Positions 42,147-51,483 of a stretch of 64,000 nt of DNA are shown in pieces. The notes beneath the pieces were generated by a model. The model saw only the letters and a list, made by a program, of their open reading frames with translations, made no database searches and was not told where the DNA came from. Source of the stretch: Firmicutes bacterium UBA5201 (GTDB taxonomy: Bacteria > Bacillota > Clostridia > Peptostreptococcales > Acidaminobacteraceae). Position numbers and translations under genes: made by a program. Each line of letters opens with the position of its first letter. The stretch's first letter is position 1. The stretch spans positions 62,001 to 126,000 of the forward strand of contig DHVT01000012.1 in assembly GCA_002412775.1 (NCBI GenBank), read 5' to 3'.

Positions 42147-43547
42147 ATGAAAAATAATTTATTGCGAAAAATTCCAAAAATGGATATATTGTTGAATGAT
42201 TTGTCAGATCACTATAAAGTCAGATTCGATAACATCCATCTCAAAACGAACATTGAAAAAGTTTTGGATCAATTCAGATTGAAAATTCAATCCGGACAAA
42301 TTGAGACTTTTGAGAATGCCGACATCTTGGGAGAAATTGAATCCGAACTTGACAAGAGGATTCAATCCACTTTTAAGCGTGTCATCAATGGAACTGGTAT
42401 AGTCTTGCACACCAATCTGGGGAGGGCTGTTATTTCACAAGCCATTGCTGAAGAGGTGATTCCGCTGATGACGCACTATAACACACTTGAATATGATGTC
42501 GAGACCGGAAGAAGAGGCATACGCTATCAACATATTGAAGACAAGATTTGTTCCATCACCGGAGCTGAAGCCGCACTGATTGTCAACAACAATGCGGCAG
42601 CTGTCATGCTTGTTCTCAACACGTTCGCCCAAAACAAAGAAGTCATAGTTTCACGTGGGGAACTGGTTGAGATCGGTGGATCATTTAGAGTGCCTGATGT
42701 GATGAAAGCCAGCAATTCTATGCTATGTGAAGTGGGAACCACCAATAAGACCCATCTAAAGGACTATGCTAATTCAATCAATGAAAACACAGGATTGCTC
42801 ATGAAGGTCCATACCAGCAACTATAAAATTCTGGGTTTCACTTCATCGGTTGATGCGTCGGAACTCATCGAGCTCGGAGCCCGCAATGACATTCCTTTAT
42901 ATGAGGACCTGGGAAGCGGGCTGATTGTAGACCTCACACCCTATGGATTTGCCGGTGAACCATTGGTTCAGGATGCCATTGCAAAGGGAATTGACATTCT
43001 TTCGTTTTCGGGGGATAAATTATTTGGTGGAGCACAAGCCGGATTCATCATCGGAAAAAAGAGATATATCGACACAATCAAAAAAAATCAGTTGTTGAGA
43101 GCGTTCAGAATCGATAAGTTTTCATTGGCAATAATCGACAGGACATTAAATCTCTATTTTAACCCCACATTTGCCACGCAGCATATACCAACACTTAAAA
43201 TGCTCGTGCTTTCACAACAGGAAATCAATGCCAAGGTTTCAAAATTCATCGAGACTTATGAACATCGTCTTTCGCTTCAAGATGTCAAAGTCAGTGGTGT
43301 TGAAACCATTTCGGAAGTGGGTGGTGGCGCGCTGCCACTTGAAAGATTGCCGTCGTATGGAATTTGTTTAGAGCACGACGAATCTGCGAACAAAGTTCAA
43401 ACCCAGTTAAGAAAGTATGTCATTCCAATCATCGCAATGATCATTGATGATCAATTGGTTTTGGATTTCAGGACCATTTCAGAATACGAGTTCGATGATT
43501 TGGTAAGTGGTATAGAATTTGCCGTATCAGGAGGTCGTCATGCGTGA
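42147..43547 (+). CDS. selA: L-seryl-tRNA(Sec) selenium transferase SelA
   Basis: PLP enzyme converting Ser-tRNA(Sec) to Sec-tRNA(Sec) with selenophosphate. The 466-aa product has GTGIVLHTNLGRAVIS, NNNAAAVMLVLNTFA, the PLP Lys291 in SFSGDKLFGGAQAG and DLGSGLIVDL. GAAGGAAG precedes the ATG, 18 nt after selD. It overlaps selB by 8 nt. Confidence 0.97.
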   Translation: MKNNLLRKIPKMDILLNDLSDHYKVRFDNIHLKTNIEKVLDQFRLKIQSGQIETFENADILGEIESELDKRIQSTFKRVINGTGIVLHTNLGRAVISQAIAEEVIPLMTHYNTLEYDVETGRRGIRYQHIEDKICSITGAEAALIVNNNAAAVMLVLNTFAQNKEVIVSRGELVEIGGSFRVPDVMKASNSMLCEVGTTNKTHLKDYANSINENTGLLMKVHTSNYKILGFTSSVDASELIELGARNDIPLYEDLGSGLIVDLTPYGFAGEPLVQDAIAKGIDILSFSGDKLFGGAQAGFIIGKKRYIDTIKKNQLLRAFRIDKFSLAIIDRTLNLYFNPTFATQHIPTLKMLVLSQQEINAKVSKFIETYEHRLSLQDVKVSGVETISEVGGGALPLERLPSYGICLEHDESANKVQTQLRKYVIPIIAMIIDDQLVLDFRTISEYEFDDLVSGIEFAVSGGRHA

Positions 43548-45423
43548 TACTTTAGTCGTAGGAACCGCTGGCCATATCGATCATGGAAAGACTTCGCTGA
43601 TCAAGCATCTGACTGGAATCGATGCCGATCGTCTTGCGGATGAAAAGCGTAGAGGCATTACCATCGAACTGGGATTTGCTTACATGAGACTGAATGAAAA
43701 ACAGCTTATAAGCTTTGTGGATGTCCCAGGACACGAGAGATTCGTGAAGAGCATGTTGGCTGGCGCGATGGGAATGGACGTTGTCATGCTCGTTGTCGCG
43801 GCAGATGAAGGCTTTAAACCTCAAACATATGAACATTTGAATATTTTATCTCACTTGAACGTCAAAAAAGGAATAGTTGTACTCACTAAAAGCGATCTCG
43901 TCACTAAAGAAGATATCGAATACAGAAAAGCGGAAATCCATGACATATTACAGGATACTTTTATGGCGGGATCTCCTATTGTTGAATACTCCATAAAAGA
44001 TGAAAATTGCAAGAGAGCTCTCGTTGAAACTCTGGAATCCTACATGAGTGACATTGACGCTGAGGTAACCCATACCTCATCACGACTTTCAGTAGATCGT
44101 GTATTTTCAGTTAAAGGTCACGGAACGGTAGTGACTGGTACTTTGATTGAAGGCAAGATCCGTGTTGGAGAGATCATCAAACATTATCCATCTCAGAGAG
44201 ATGTTCGAGTCAAAGGCATTCAAGTGCACAATGAAAATGTCGAAGAAGCGAGTTTCGGACAGAGAGTGGCTCTCAATCTCGCTGTGGACAAGGTCAATAT
44301 TGAACGTGGAGATGTTCTTTCATCCTCCGATCAAATGCGGGAAACTCAAATCGTCGATGTCCGTTTAAAGACAGATGGTGATATTGATGCGCCGATCAAA
44401 CATTGGCAGCGTTTGCGATTGTATCATGGAACGCGTGAAATTCTATGTCGAATCGCAATCAAGGACCAGAAATCCATTGGAGAAAACGAGGAACTCATTG
44501 TTCAATTACGACTTGAATCGCCGTTATATTGTAAAATCAATGATCCTGTCATAATTCGAAACTTCTCGCCGGTCATCACATTGGGTGGAGGAAGAATCGT
44601 CAATACACTCGCGAAAAAGCATGTTCTTTCGGATGCGGATTCAAGTGTGGACGATGAGGTGCTTAAAATACTTGAGTATATTGACCAGCCCTTTGAAATG
44701 AAAGATGAGATTTATCATAGTTTGCCTTTCACCATGGATCAATGCATACTCGCTTTTGAACATCTCATCCAAAATGGCGAACTTGTTAGAATGTCTGAAA
44801 AAACTTATGCAACTGTAAAATGGTGGTTGACGGTTGAAAATCAGTTCATGACCATTTTGATGGAGTTCCATAAAGACAATGCGCTGCGTTCTGGTATGGA
44901 CCGTGAGACACTTCGTTCGAAGTTGAATCACATCTTGAAGTTCAATACTATCTCAAAAGGGGATTATGGGGAGATCATATCTAAACTTGTAGACGAGAAA
45001 AAGATTGAAATCACAGGACAATTGGTCAAAGATCCCAACCATAAGGTTCAATATAGCGTTCGTGAAAAGAACATAATGGACCGACAGATCCAACAAGTCG
45101 CAAAAAATGATCCCAAACCGACAGCCATCAGTGAACTCATCATTCAAAACGATCCTAAAAAACTACAGGAAGAATTATTATATCATTTGATTAATAGTGA
45201 AATTATTGTTAAAATTAGTGAAGAAGCCGTTTTATCGAAGAATGCATATTCCAAGTGCAAGAAAAGCTTATTGGATCATTTTGAAAAGCATGAATTTCTT
45301 ACTGTTGCCGAATTCAGGGATTTACTTGATATCTCCCGTAAGGCGAGTGTGGAAATGCTTGAACATTTTGATAGGGAGAACGTAACCAAACGTATTGAAA
45401 ATACACGTATATTAATAAAATAA
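43540..45423 (+). CDS. selB: Selenocysteine-specific elongation factor SelB
   Basis: Delivers Sec-tRNA to UGA codons by binding SECIS. The 627-aa product has an EF-Tu-like G domain ([49 protein letters not shown]), beta-barrel domains II/III, a SelB-specific domain IV and C-terminal winged helices (about 450-627) that bind mRNA. The start at 43540 follows AGGAGGT; a TTG at 43519 is in frame but has no ribosome binding site. Completes selDAB. Confidence 0.97.
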   Translation: MRDTLVVGTAGHIDHGKTSLIKHLTGIDADRLADEKRRGITIELGFAYMRLNEKQLISFVDVPGHERFVKSMLAGAMGMDVVMLVVAADEGFKPQTYEHLNILSHLNVKKGIVVLTKSDLVTKEDIEYRKAEIHDILQDTFMAGSPIVEYSIKDENCKRALVETLESYMSDIDAEVTHTSSRLSVDRVFSVKGHGTVVTGTLIEGKIRVGEIIKHYPSQRDVRVKGIQVHNENVEEASFGQRVALNLAVDKVNIERGDVLSSSDQMRETQIVDVRLKTDGDIDAPIKHWQRLRLYHGTREILCRIAIKDQKSIGENEELIVQLRLESPLYCKINDPVIIRNFSPVITLGGGRIVNTLAKKHVLSDADSSVDDEVLKILEYIDQPFEMKDEIYHSLPFTMDQCILAFEHLIQNGELVRMSEKTYATVKWWLTVENQFMTILMEFHKDNALRSGMDRETLRSKLNHILKFNTISKGDYGEIISKLVDEKKIEITGQLVKDPNHKVQYSVREKNIMDRQIQQVAKNDPKPTAISELIIQNDPKKLQEELLYHLINSEIIVKISEEAVLSKNAYSKCKKSLLDHFEKHEFLTVAEFRDLLDISRKASVEMLEHFDRENVTKRIENTRILIK

Positions 45424-45439
45424 TGATTGGAGTGAAACC

Positions 45440-46144
45440 ATGTCTGAGAAAATTTTAGTTGTCGATGACGAACCGATTTTGCTAAAAGGTTTAAGATTCA
45501 GTTTGGAACAGGAAGGCTATGAAGTTGAAACAGCTGTTGATGGTAAAGAAGCCTATGACAAGATTTTGCAAAACACGTATGATGCTGTTATCCTGGATTT
45601 GATGTTGCCTGGAATGGATGGACTTGAAGTCTGTAAAAAAGTAAGAGAAAAATCTATGGTGCCTATTTTGATGCTGACTGCCAAAGATGATGATTCGAGC
45701 AAAGTTTTGGGGCTTGAGTATGGAGCTGACGACTACATCACAAAACCTTTCAATATGCTGGAGCTCAAAGCACGAATAAAAGCAATCCTCAGACGTGTTC
45801 AGGTCAGCGATCAGCAGACCGCTTCGAATTTGATCAATCTTGGGGATTTCAATATCAATACTTTGGGAAGAAAAGTCACAATCAACGGAACACAAGTCAA
45901 CTTGACTGCCAAAGAATTCGATTTGTTGCTCCTTTTGATTATGAATGAGGAAAGGGTCTATTCCAGAGAAGAACTTCTTGAGACGATTTGGGGTTATGAA
46001 TATTTTGGTGACGTAAGAACAGTGGATGTTCACATCAGAAGATTGAGAGAAAAAATTGAAAGCAATTCTTCTCAACCGGATTATATTTTAACTAAATGGG
46101 GAGTTGGGTACTATTTTAAAAACAAAAAGAAAAGAGTTCTTTAA
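45440..46144 (+). CDS. OmpR/PhoB-family response regulator
   Basis: The 234-aa product has a receiver domain (VVDDEPILLKGL, phospho-acceptor Asp in AVILDLMLPGMDG near residue 52, Lys in YITKPF) and a winged-helix DNA-binding domain (NLTAKEFDLLLLLIMNEERVYSREELLETIWGYE, RTVDVHIRRLREKIE). Gene order regulator-kinase-GerMN protein recalls WalRK-like envelope systems but the target genes are unknown. ATG with TTGGAGTG upstream; overlaps the kinase gene by 41 nt. Confidence 0.93.
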   Translation: MSEKILVVDDEPILLKGLRFSLEQEGYEVETAVDGKEAYDKILQNTYDAVILDLMLPGMDGLEVCKKVREKSMVPILMLTAKDDDSSKVLGLEYGADDYITKPFNMLELKARIKAILRRVQVSDQQTASNLINLGDFNINTLGRKVTINGTQVNLTAKEFDLLLLLIMNEERVYSREELLETIWGYEYFGDVRTVDVHIRRLREKIESNSSQPDYILTKWGVGYYFKNKKKRVL

Positions 46145-47537
46145 AAGCATTAGGTGGAAACTTGTTTCCACCTATTTAATATTGATAACCTTTGTTATGA
46201 TTCTGACAATCATATTTGTCGAAGACTATCTGACCAAAAGCAATATTGATGAAGCTGAAAACAATCTTCTTTCGCAAAATACCCAGGTTGCCAATCAAAT
46301 TGCGCCTTTCATAGGCAATGTTGACAATGAGTACACTTACCGTTATGTGGAAGATATCATCAAACAGCATAGTTTTGAGTACAATTCCAGAATCATTATC
46401 CTCGATCCCCAAAACAAAGTGCTTTTGGATTCATACGATTTATTGAATAACCAGAAGGTGAGCACTGAAGAAATTGATGACGCCCTAATGGGATTTGATA
46501 GTGCCAATATTTATGTTCATGATTCAAAATACGTATTCTATGCAGCTGTACCGATCATCGAACATAATGAAATTGTAGGGTCTTCATTCATCACCTCATC
46601 AGCAGACTACATTTTTTCAGATGTCGGCGAAATCATAGATAAACTGCTCTTGATTTTTACTGCCGCAGTTGCGGTATCCATTTTCATCAGTATTCTATTC
46701 GCGCAAATCATATCCAAACCCATTGAGAAGCTGACAGATTCCGTACAACATATCACACTTGGCAAATATGACACCAAAGTGGATATTTCCAGTAAGGATG
46801 AAATCGGAGAATTGGGTGACGCTTTCAACATGATGACCACCAAGCTATCCCAAGTGGACGAGCGCAGGAAAAAATTTGTTTCCAATGTCTCCCATGAGTT
46901 GAGAACACCTATGACTTCAATGAAAATCGTATCCGACACCTTGCTTTCATCGCCATCATGGGATGAGGCTGTTTATCGTGAGTTCATGCAGGATATCAAT
47001 TCGGAAATCGATCGATTGAACAAGATCATTGACAGTCTGTTGTATCTTGTTCGCGTTGAAAAGGATGATTTGGACCTCAATTACAACATGACTTACGTCA
47101 ACTATTTGCTGGAATGGGTCATCAAGACTATCAAACCGATTGCGGATACAAAAAATATCACTGTCACACTGATCGCCCACAGTAAAATACAGATCCAGTT
47201 GGATCAAGAGAAAATTCAACAATGTCTACTGAACATCATCGGCAATGCTGTCAAGTATACGCCCGAAAATGGAAAGGTTTGGATAGAATTGATCGAGCAA
47301 AAGGAACAAATCCTCATCAATATCATAGATAATGGCATCGGTATACCAGAAAGGGATCTTCCTTTTATCTTCGACCGTTTTTACAGAGTGGATGAGGCCC
47401 GTGCACGTAAGACGGGCGGTACTGGTCTGGGCCTTGCAATTTCGCAACAGATAGTCTTGTTGCACCAAGGACGGATAGAAGTGTCCAGCAATGTGGGAGA
47501 AGGAACGACCGTATCCATCAGATTACCGAGAAAGTAG
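46104..47537 (+). CDS. Membrane sensor histidine kinase
   Basis: The 477-aa product has two membrane helices (about 18-40 and 178-200) flanking a PAS/Cache-like outer domain, then HAMP (SKPIEKLTDSVQHITLGKYDTKV), the phospho-acceptor His in FVSNVSHELRTPMTSMK, and the ATPase boxes NIIGNAVKYTPENG, DNGIGI, FDRFYR and GGTGLGLAISQQIV. Close to the WalK/PhoR type. The start is uncertain: TTG 46104 sits directly against GGGGAG, with no room between, while the next possible start (ATT 46113) has proper spacing but is a rare codon; no upstream alternative exists because of a stop. Confidence 0.9.
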   Translation: MGTILKTKRKEFFKSIRWKLVSTYLILITFVMILTIIFVEDYLTKSNIDEAENNLLSQNTQVANQIAPFIGNVDNEYTYRYVEDIIKQHSFEYNSRIIILDPQNKVLLDSYDLLNNQKVSTEEIDDALMGFDSANIYVHDSKYVFYAAVPIIEHNEIVGSSFITSSADYIFSDVGEIIDKLLLIFTAAVAVSIFISILFAQIISKPIEKLTDSVQHITLGKYDTKVDISSKDEIGELGDAFNMMTTKLSQVDERRKKFVSNVSHELRTPMTSMKIVSDTLLSSPSWDEAVYREFMQDINSEIDRLNKIIDSLLYLVRVEKDDLDLNYNMTYVNYLLEWVIKTIKPIADTKNITVTLIAHSKIQIQLDQEKIQQCLLNIIGNAVKYTPENGKVWIELIEQKEQILINIIDNGIGIPERDLPFIFDRFYRVDEARARKTGGTGLGLAISQQIVLLHQGRIEVSSNVGEGTTVSIRLPRK

Positions 47538-47546
47538 GGGAATACC

Positions 47547-48419
47547 ATGAAAATTCCAATTAAAATCTTTATATTTCTCGCTATAGTCATGATACTGATT
47601 TTATCCATTTTCAATTTGAACAAACCCTATTCCGTCTTGTCGGACGAAACCTTTATATCTCCTACCCAAGGTTCCATAAAAATCACCAGCAGACTATATT
47701 ATGTCTATGATAAGGCACTGAGATATGAGACGCAACAGATTGAGGTTGTTGATGGAAAATATGAACAAGCGATTGTGGAAGCTTTGATTGCCGGATCGGA
47801 CAATGCCAGCTACAAGACTTTGTTTGATCAGGATGTGGAACTCATTTCAGTAGAAAATGTCAACAATACATGTTATATCAATTTCTCATCCAGTTTCACC
47901 GAGACTGAAATCTGGAAGGATGAATCCATTCATTTGTATATTTGGTCAATAGTGAACAGCCTTACTGAACTTAAAAGAGTCCTAAGGGTTCAGATCATGC
48001 TGGAAGGCAATCCCATCAGCAATCCTATTCTAGGGCAAAGTCTCACAAAACCGTTGACGCGCGATGAGAGTCTGATTTATGCCAAGGATAGGACCGCGGC
48101 AGATGCCGCAATTGATTTCATCGATTATATGAATTCAGGCCGATATGATTTGTCCTACTCCTTACTGTCGGAAAACACAAAATCAAACACGGATTATTCC
48201 GGGTTTATAAAGTATGCCAACGAGTTCATGGAGGAGACAAAGGGTTTTTCAAGAACGACATACTTTACTAAAAGCATGGAAGACGAGTGGTATATATATG
48301 TGAGGTTTGTCAAAGATTATGAAGGAGATGGTTTTCAAATCCAACTCTACGACAAATGGCATGTCATTATGGAAGATGGCTCATATAGAGTAGAGCTGGA
48401 TCATTGGTCTGACCAATAA
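47547..48419 (+). CDS. GerMN-domain membrane-anchored protein
   Basis: The 290-aa product has a signal anchor (IKIFIFLAIVMILILSIFNL) without a lipobox Cys, then a GerMN/sporulation-type domain (residues ~45-165: ITSRLYYVYDKALRYETQQIEV, QAIVEALIAG, VNNTCYINFSSSF, IWSIVNSLTELKRVLRVQIMLEG). The C-terminal half is a second, NTF2-like-looking domain (AAIDFIDYMNSGRYDLSYSLLS). GerMN proteins are thought to act in the wall or spore envelope. It follows the kinase by 9 nt and probably belongs to its operon, perhaps as accessory sensor. Confidence 0.75.
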   Translation: MKIPIKIFIFLAIVMILILSIFNLNKPYSVLSDETFISPTQGSIKITSRLYYVYDKALRYETQQIEVVDGKYEQAIVEALIAGSDNASYKTLFDQDVELISVENVNNTCYINFSSSFTETEIWKDESIHLYIWSIVNSLTELKRVLRVQIMLEGNPISNPILGQSLTKPLTRDESLIYAKDRTAADAAIDFIDYMNSGRYDLSYSLLSENTKSNTDYSGFIKYANEFMEETKGFSRTTYFTKSMEDEWYIYVRFVKDYEGDGFQIQLYDKWHVIMEDGSYRVELDHWSDQ

Positions 48420-48447
48420 CCTTTATCCAATTGTAATCTGTTTGTCA

Positions 48448-48476
48448 TGGTCATAAGTTGCATTGAAGCATATAAT
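48448..48476 (+). promoter_or_regulatory. Promoter of the SLH/GH18 gene
   Basis: TGGTCA, 17 nt, TATAAT; 33 nt before the start codon. No terminator is evident between the GerMN gene and this promoter. Confidence 0.5.
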
Positions 48477-48509
48477 TAAACTATGACAACTAGAAGATTG
48501 GAGTTTATT

Positions 48510-50117
48510 ATGATTAAAAAATGGATAAGAAGGATTGGTATTGTTGTCGTATTGGCTGGTTTCATAGTCAACCCGACATTTGCCGATACACATAATTATA
48601 CTGATGTGAGTTCAAATCACTGGGCATATCCAACCATAAGCACACTTGTTGAGGCTGAAATTTTTGAAAAGTCCAATGTTTTCGGGCTAGGAAATGCGGT
48701 TACAGAATCAGACCTTATAAACTGGCTTGTGTCCATTGATGACAAAGTTCCCAATGATTTCATTGGCAATATTCCAGCAGAGAAATCCACAACAAAGCAA
48801 CTGACTAGGTTGGATGCATTGAAACTCATGATCTCACTGATGGATTTCGGCGCCGTAGCGGATCAGATGAAACTTTCTTCCGTTCCATTTACAGATGTGA
48901 CAGTGGACAAGGGGTACGTTAAAATGGCTCTCGATTTTGGTCTTGTTTCAGAAAATCAAAACAAGCTGTTCAGACCGAATGATTTGCTGAAAAAAGAAGA
49001 GGCCGCTGTATTGATCAAGAATCTTTATATCAAACAAAGGGATTCCTTTGATCATTTATTAAGCTATTATGCCATCAATTCATACAGTCAAGCTGAATAT
49101 TCCAGCGAACTCACTGAAATTGCACATGGTTGGAGCAGACTGGAACTTTCCTCGGATAAATCCAGTGTCGTCTTGAATACAACTTCTGCAAACAACAATG
49201 AGTATAGAATTCCGATCGGTTTCAGAGATGCGCTCAATGCCACTGAACAGGACAATCTTTCCAGATATCTGATGGTATTTGTAAAAGAGGAAAATATTTA
49301 TGATACCGATCTTAAGAAAAGCATTCCATTATCGGAATACATTTTAAAGAATGATTCACTGCAGAAGAAGACCATAGCAGAAATACAAAAGGTTCTTAGT
49401 CAGCAGTCTTACTTTTCTGGAGTGTTGATAGACTTCGAAAGCTTGAGAGGCAACAGCTCGGCATTGAATCTCAACAAGTTTCTCGATCAATTGAAAGAGG
49501 CATTGAATCCTGGAAAGTATAAAATTGCAACTGCGGTTCATCCTGCTCGTCCAAATGGGTTGTCTTATTATGATGGATATGACTTCAAACATATCGGTGA
49601 GGTTTCAGACTTGGTCATTTTAATGGCTCATGACTATTACGCGAAAAGGCTTACTGAATCTGAGATGAGTTCAGGGCTTACGATAACGCCACTCACACCG
49701 ATCAATGAAGTCTATTATGCCATTGATTCCATTTTGGATCCCGTAACGGGCGTGGATCAATCCGAAAAAGTATTGCTTCAACTTTCAATGGATACCGCTC
49801 AATGGAAGGTTGCCGATGGAAAAATAATCAATTCAACACCATTTAATCCTTCTTATGGAGCAATATTGTCCAGAATCGAAGAAGGTGCGATCACAGAATA
49901 CTCCAGCAGGTATCATAGCCCGAGTATCATATTCAGAAATGAGAGTGACAATACGAGAAATATTGTCTGGTATGAGAATCAACGAAGTATTCAAGCTAAA
50001 ATAGATCTCGCCAAGTATTTTGGCCTTGGAGGCATTTCCGTTTGGCGTATGGGAACCATCCCATCGTACAAAGGAACGACTCTTGATCTGTGGCATCAAA
50101 TCATGCTGAATTACTAA
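48510..50117 (+). CDS. Secreted SLH-domain protein with GH18-type domain
   Basis: The 535-aa product has a signal peptide ending near NPTFADT, then SLH repeats (YTDVSSNHWAYPTISTLVEA and VPFTDVTVDKGYVKMALDFG...FRPNDLLKKEEAAVLI) that anchor proteins to wall polymers. The C-terminal ~330 residues are a GH18-like barrel: SGVLIDFESL supplies the D-x-E catalytic pair, with ATAVHPA, LVILMAHDYY and GISVWRMG near the end. Similar proteins (YaaH/SleL type) cleave N-acetylglucosamine links in spore or cell peptidoglycan. ATG 48510 has TTGGAG upstream. Terminator follows. Confidence 0.83.
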   Translation: MIKKWIRRIGIVVVLAGFIVNPTFADTHNYTDVSSNHWAYPTISTLVEAEIFEKSNVFGLGNAVTESDLINWLVSIDDKVPNDFIGNIPAEKSTTKQLTRLDALKLMISLMDFGAVADQMKLSSVPFTDVTVDKGYVKMALDFGLVSENQNKLFRPNDLLKKEEAAVLIKNLYIKQRDSFDHLLSYYAINSYSQAEYSSELTEIAHGWSRLELSSDKSSVVLNTTSANNNEYRIPIGFRDALNATEQDNLSRYLMVFVKEENIYDTDLKKSIPLSEYILKNDSLQKKTIAEIQKVLSQQSYFSGVLIDFESLRGNSSALNLNKFLDQLKEALNPGKYKIATAVHPARPNGLSYYDGYDFKHIGEVSDLVILMAHDYYAKRLTESEMSSGLTITPLTPINEVYYAIDSILDPVTGVDQSEKVLLQLSMDTAQWKVADGKIINSTPFNPSYGAILSRIEEGAITEYSSRYHSPSIIFRNESDNTRNIVWYENQRSIQAKIDLAKYFGLGGISVWRMGTIPSYKGTTLDLWHQIMLNY

Positions 50118-50118
50118 A

Positions 50119-50157
50119 AAAATCCCGCAATCGTATTCAATGATTGCGGGATTTCTT
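50119..50157 (+). terminator. Terminator after the SLH/GH18 gene
   Basis: AATCCCGCAATC and GATTGCGGGATT form a 12-bp stem with a 9-nt loop; T run after, A run before, so it may also stop tRNA-Sec from the other side. Confidence 0.9.
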
Positions 50158-50169
50158 ATATGTTATTAT

Positions 50170-50266
50170 TGGCGGGGACACGTGGGAATCGAACCCACCC
50201 AGGAAGCTCTTAACCCCCCGTACTGATTTTGAAGATCAGAAGGCACACCAGAACCCATCTGCCCCC
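50170..50266 (-). tRNA. selC: tRNA-Sec(UCA)
   Basis: A 97-nt tRNA on the minus strand with encoded CCA, anticodon stem CTGAT/ATCAG and loop CTTCAAA (anticodon UCA), a long variable arm, T-arm GTGGG-TTCGATT-CCCAC and an extended acceptor stem starting GGGGGCA. The eighth acceptor pair appears to be G-G. It decodes UGA as Sec with SelB. It sits 4.7 kb from selB on the other strand. Confidence 0.93.
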
Positions 50267-50369
50267 ATGGCTCAATACCTATTCTAACAGATTTATCCTT
50301 ATTTTCATATATTTTTAATTGTTTTTTAACACATCAAATTTATAATGATGAAAAGGGTAGGAGGTAAGG

Positions 50370-50690
50370 ATGATATTGACAACGACACCCTCAGTCGAGG
50401 GCAGAAGAATTTCAGAATACAAAGGTATTGTTTTTGGAGAAGTTGTGAATGGTGTGGATTTTGTAAAAGACTTTGCAGCAGGATTGACCAATTTTTTTGG
50501 AGGAAGATCCGGTTCATATGAAGGTGAATTGATCGGGGCCAGAGAAGCTGCGTTGAATGAACTAGAAAAACGCGCCAAGGCGATGGGTGCCGATGCCGTT
50601 GTAGGCATTGACATCGATTACGAAGTATTGGGACAAGGGAATAACATGCTCATGGTAACAGCATCTGGCACAGCGGTTGTTCTTGAATAA
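50370..50690 (+). CDS. YbjQ/UPF0145 family protein
   Basis: The 106-aa product begins [28 protein letters not shown] and contains GARE...[17 protein letters not shown], the YbjQ/DUF74 signature; the family forms pentamers and its role is unknown (often labelled heavy-metal binding). TAGGAGGT precedes the ATG. Monocistronic, with a large terminator after it. Confidence 0.9.
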   Translation: MILTTTPSVEGRRISEYKGIVFGEVVNGVDFVKDFAAGLTNFFGGRSGSYEGELIGAREAALNELEKRAKAMGADAVVGIDIDYEVLGQGNNMLMVTASGTAVVLE

Positions 50691-50697
50691 AGTAGAT

Positions 50698-50778
50698 AAA
50701 GTAGGCTCATGGGAGGCCACTGAAAAAGCCATATTCATATGACTTTTCAATAGCCTCGGTAATAGCCTACTTTTTTTT
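50698..50778. terminator. Large nested terminator between ybjQ-like gene and plsY
   Basis: GTAGGCT (50701-50707) pairs with AGCCTAC (50764-50770); inside are GAGGC/GCCTC and TGAAAAG/CTTTTCA pairings. T run on the plus side and A run upstream make it bidirectional. The plsY stop lies within the right arm. Confidence 0.75.
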
Positions 50779-51366
50779 AATGGAAAGTTTATTTTCCTCT
50801 CCTTGAAGCAATCGTTTGATATTATCCTTGTGCTTGAAGATCACAAAAATCGCAAGGAAGATTGAAAAATATAGAAGTTCATTGTTGCTGTATAATAGAG
50901 CGGTGAGTATAGGCAAGAGTATCGCACTTGATATCGATGCAAGAGACATGATTTTTGTTGCAAAGATAATTATGAACTGAATCGTCAGGAGTATGATCAA
51001 AATGAGTGGCATCAGGACAATCAAGACGCCTGCGGAAGTCGCTATTCCTTTTCCTCCTTTGAATTTGAGCCAAATGGAATAGCAGTGACCCAATATGGCA
51101 GAGGCTCCGCCAATGATTCCACCTAAGGTTGAGAACAGTACAAATCCGATGATTGCAGGAACTATGCCTTTAAGAAAATCGCCCAAGAAGGCCACAATTC
51201 CGATTTTTAGACCTAAGGTCCTGACGACATTGGTAGTACCAGTATTGCCACTGCCATGCTGTCTGATGTCTATTCTCCCCATCCATCTTGGAATGAGATA
51301 TGAAAATGGGATGCTACCAATTAGATAGCCTATAATGATCATTAAAATCCATTCTGAAAAATTCAT
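50767..51366 (-). CDS. plsY: Glycerol-3-phosphate acyltransferase PlsY
   Basis: Acyl-phosphate:G3P acyltransferase, the first step of phospholipid synthesis in Firmicutes. The 199-aa integral protein has GYLIGSIPFSYLI, RQHGSGNTGTTNVVRTLG (phosphate site), LGHCYSIWLKFKGGKGIATSAG and a C-terminal HKDNIKRLLQGEENKL. GGAGGCAT precedes the ATG on the minus strand. Convergent with the ybjQ-like gene. Confidence 0.96.
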   Translation of the reverse strand: MNFSEWILMIIIGYLIGSIPFSYLIPRWMGRIDIRQHGSGNTGTTNVVRTLGLKIGIVAFLGDFLKGIVPAIIGFVLFSTLGGIIGGASAILGHCYSIWLKFKGGKGIATSAGVLIVLMPLILIILLTIQFIIIFATKIMSLASISSAILLPILTALLYSNNELLYFSIFLAIFVIFKHKDNIKRLLQGEENKLSIKKK

Positions 51367-51441
51367 GTATGCCTCCGTCGTTTTATATGCGCATTATCAT
51401 TTTAGCATAAAAAGAATTCAGTTAAAATAAATAAACTTAAG

Positions 51442-51450
51442 TGTTATAAT
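51442..51450 (+). promoter_or_regulatory. Extended -10 promoter of the hydrolase gene
   Basis: TGTTATAAT, 33 nt before the start; TTAAAA lies 17 nt upstream as a poor -35. Confidence 0.5.
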
Positions 51451-51483
51451 AATATTATTAAAATTCAATATTTGGAGGTAATC

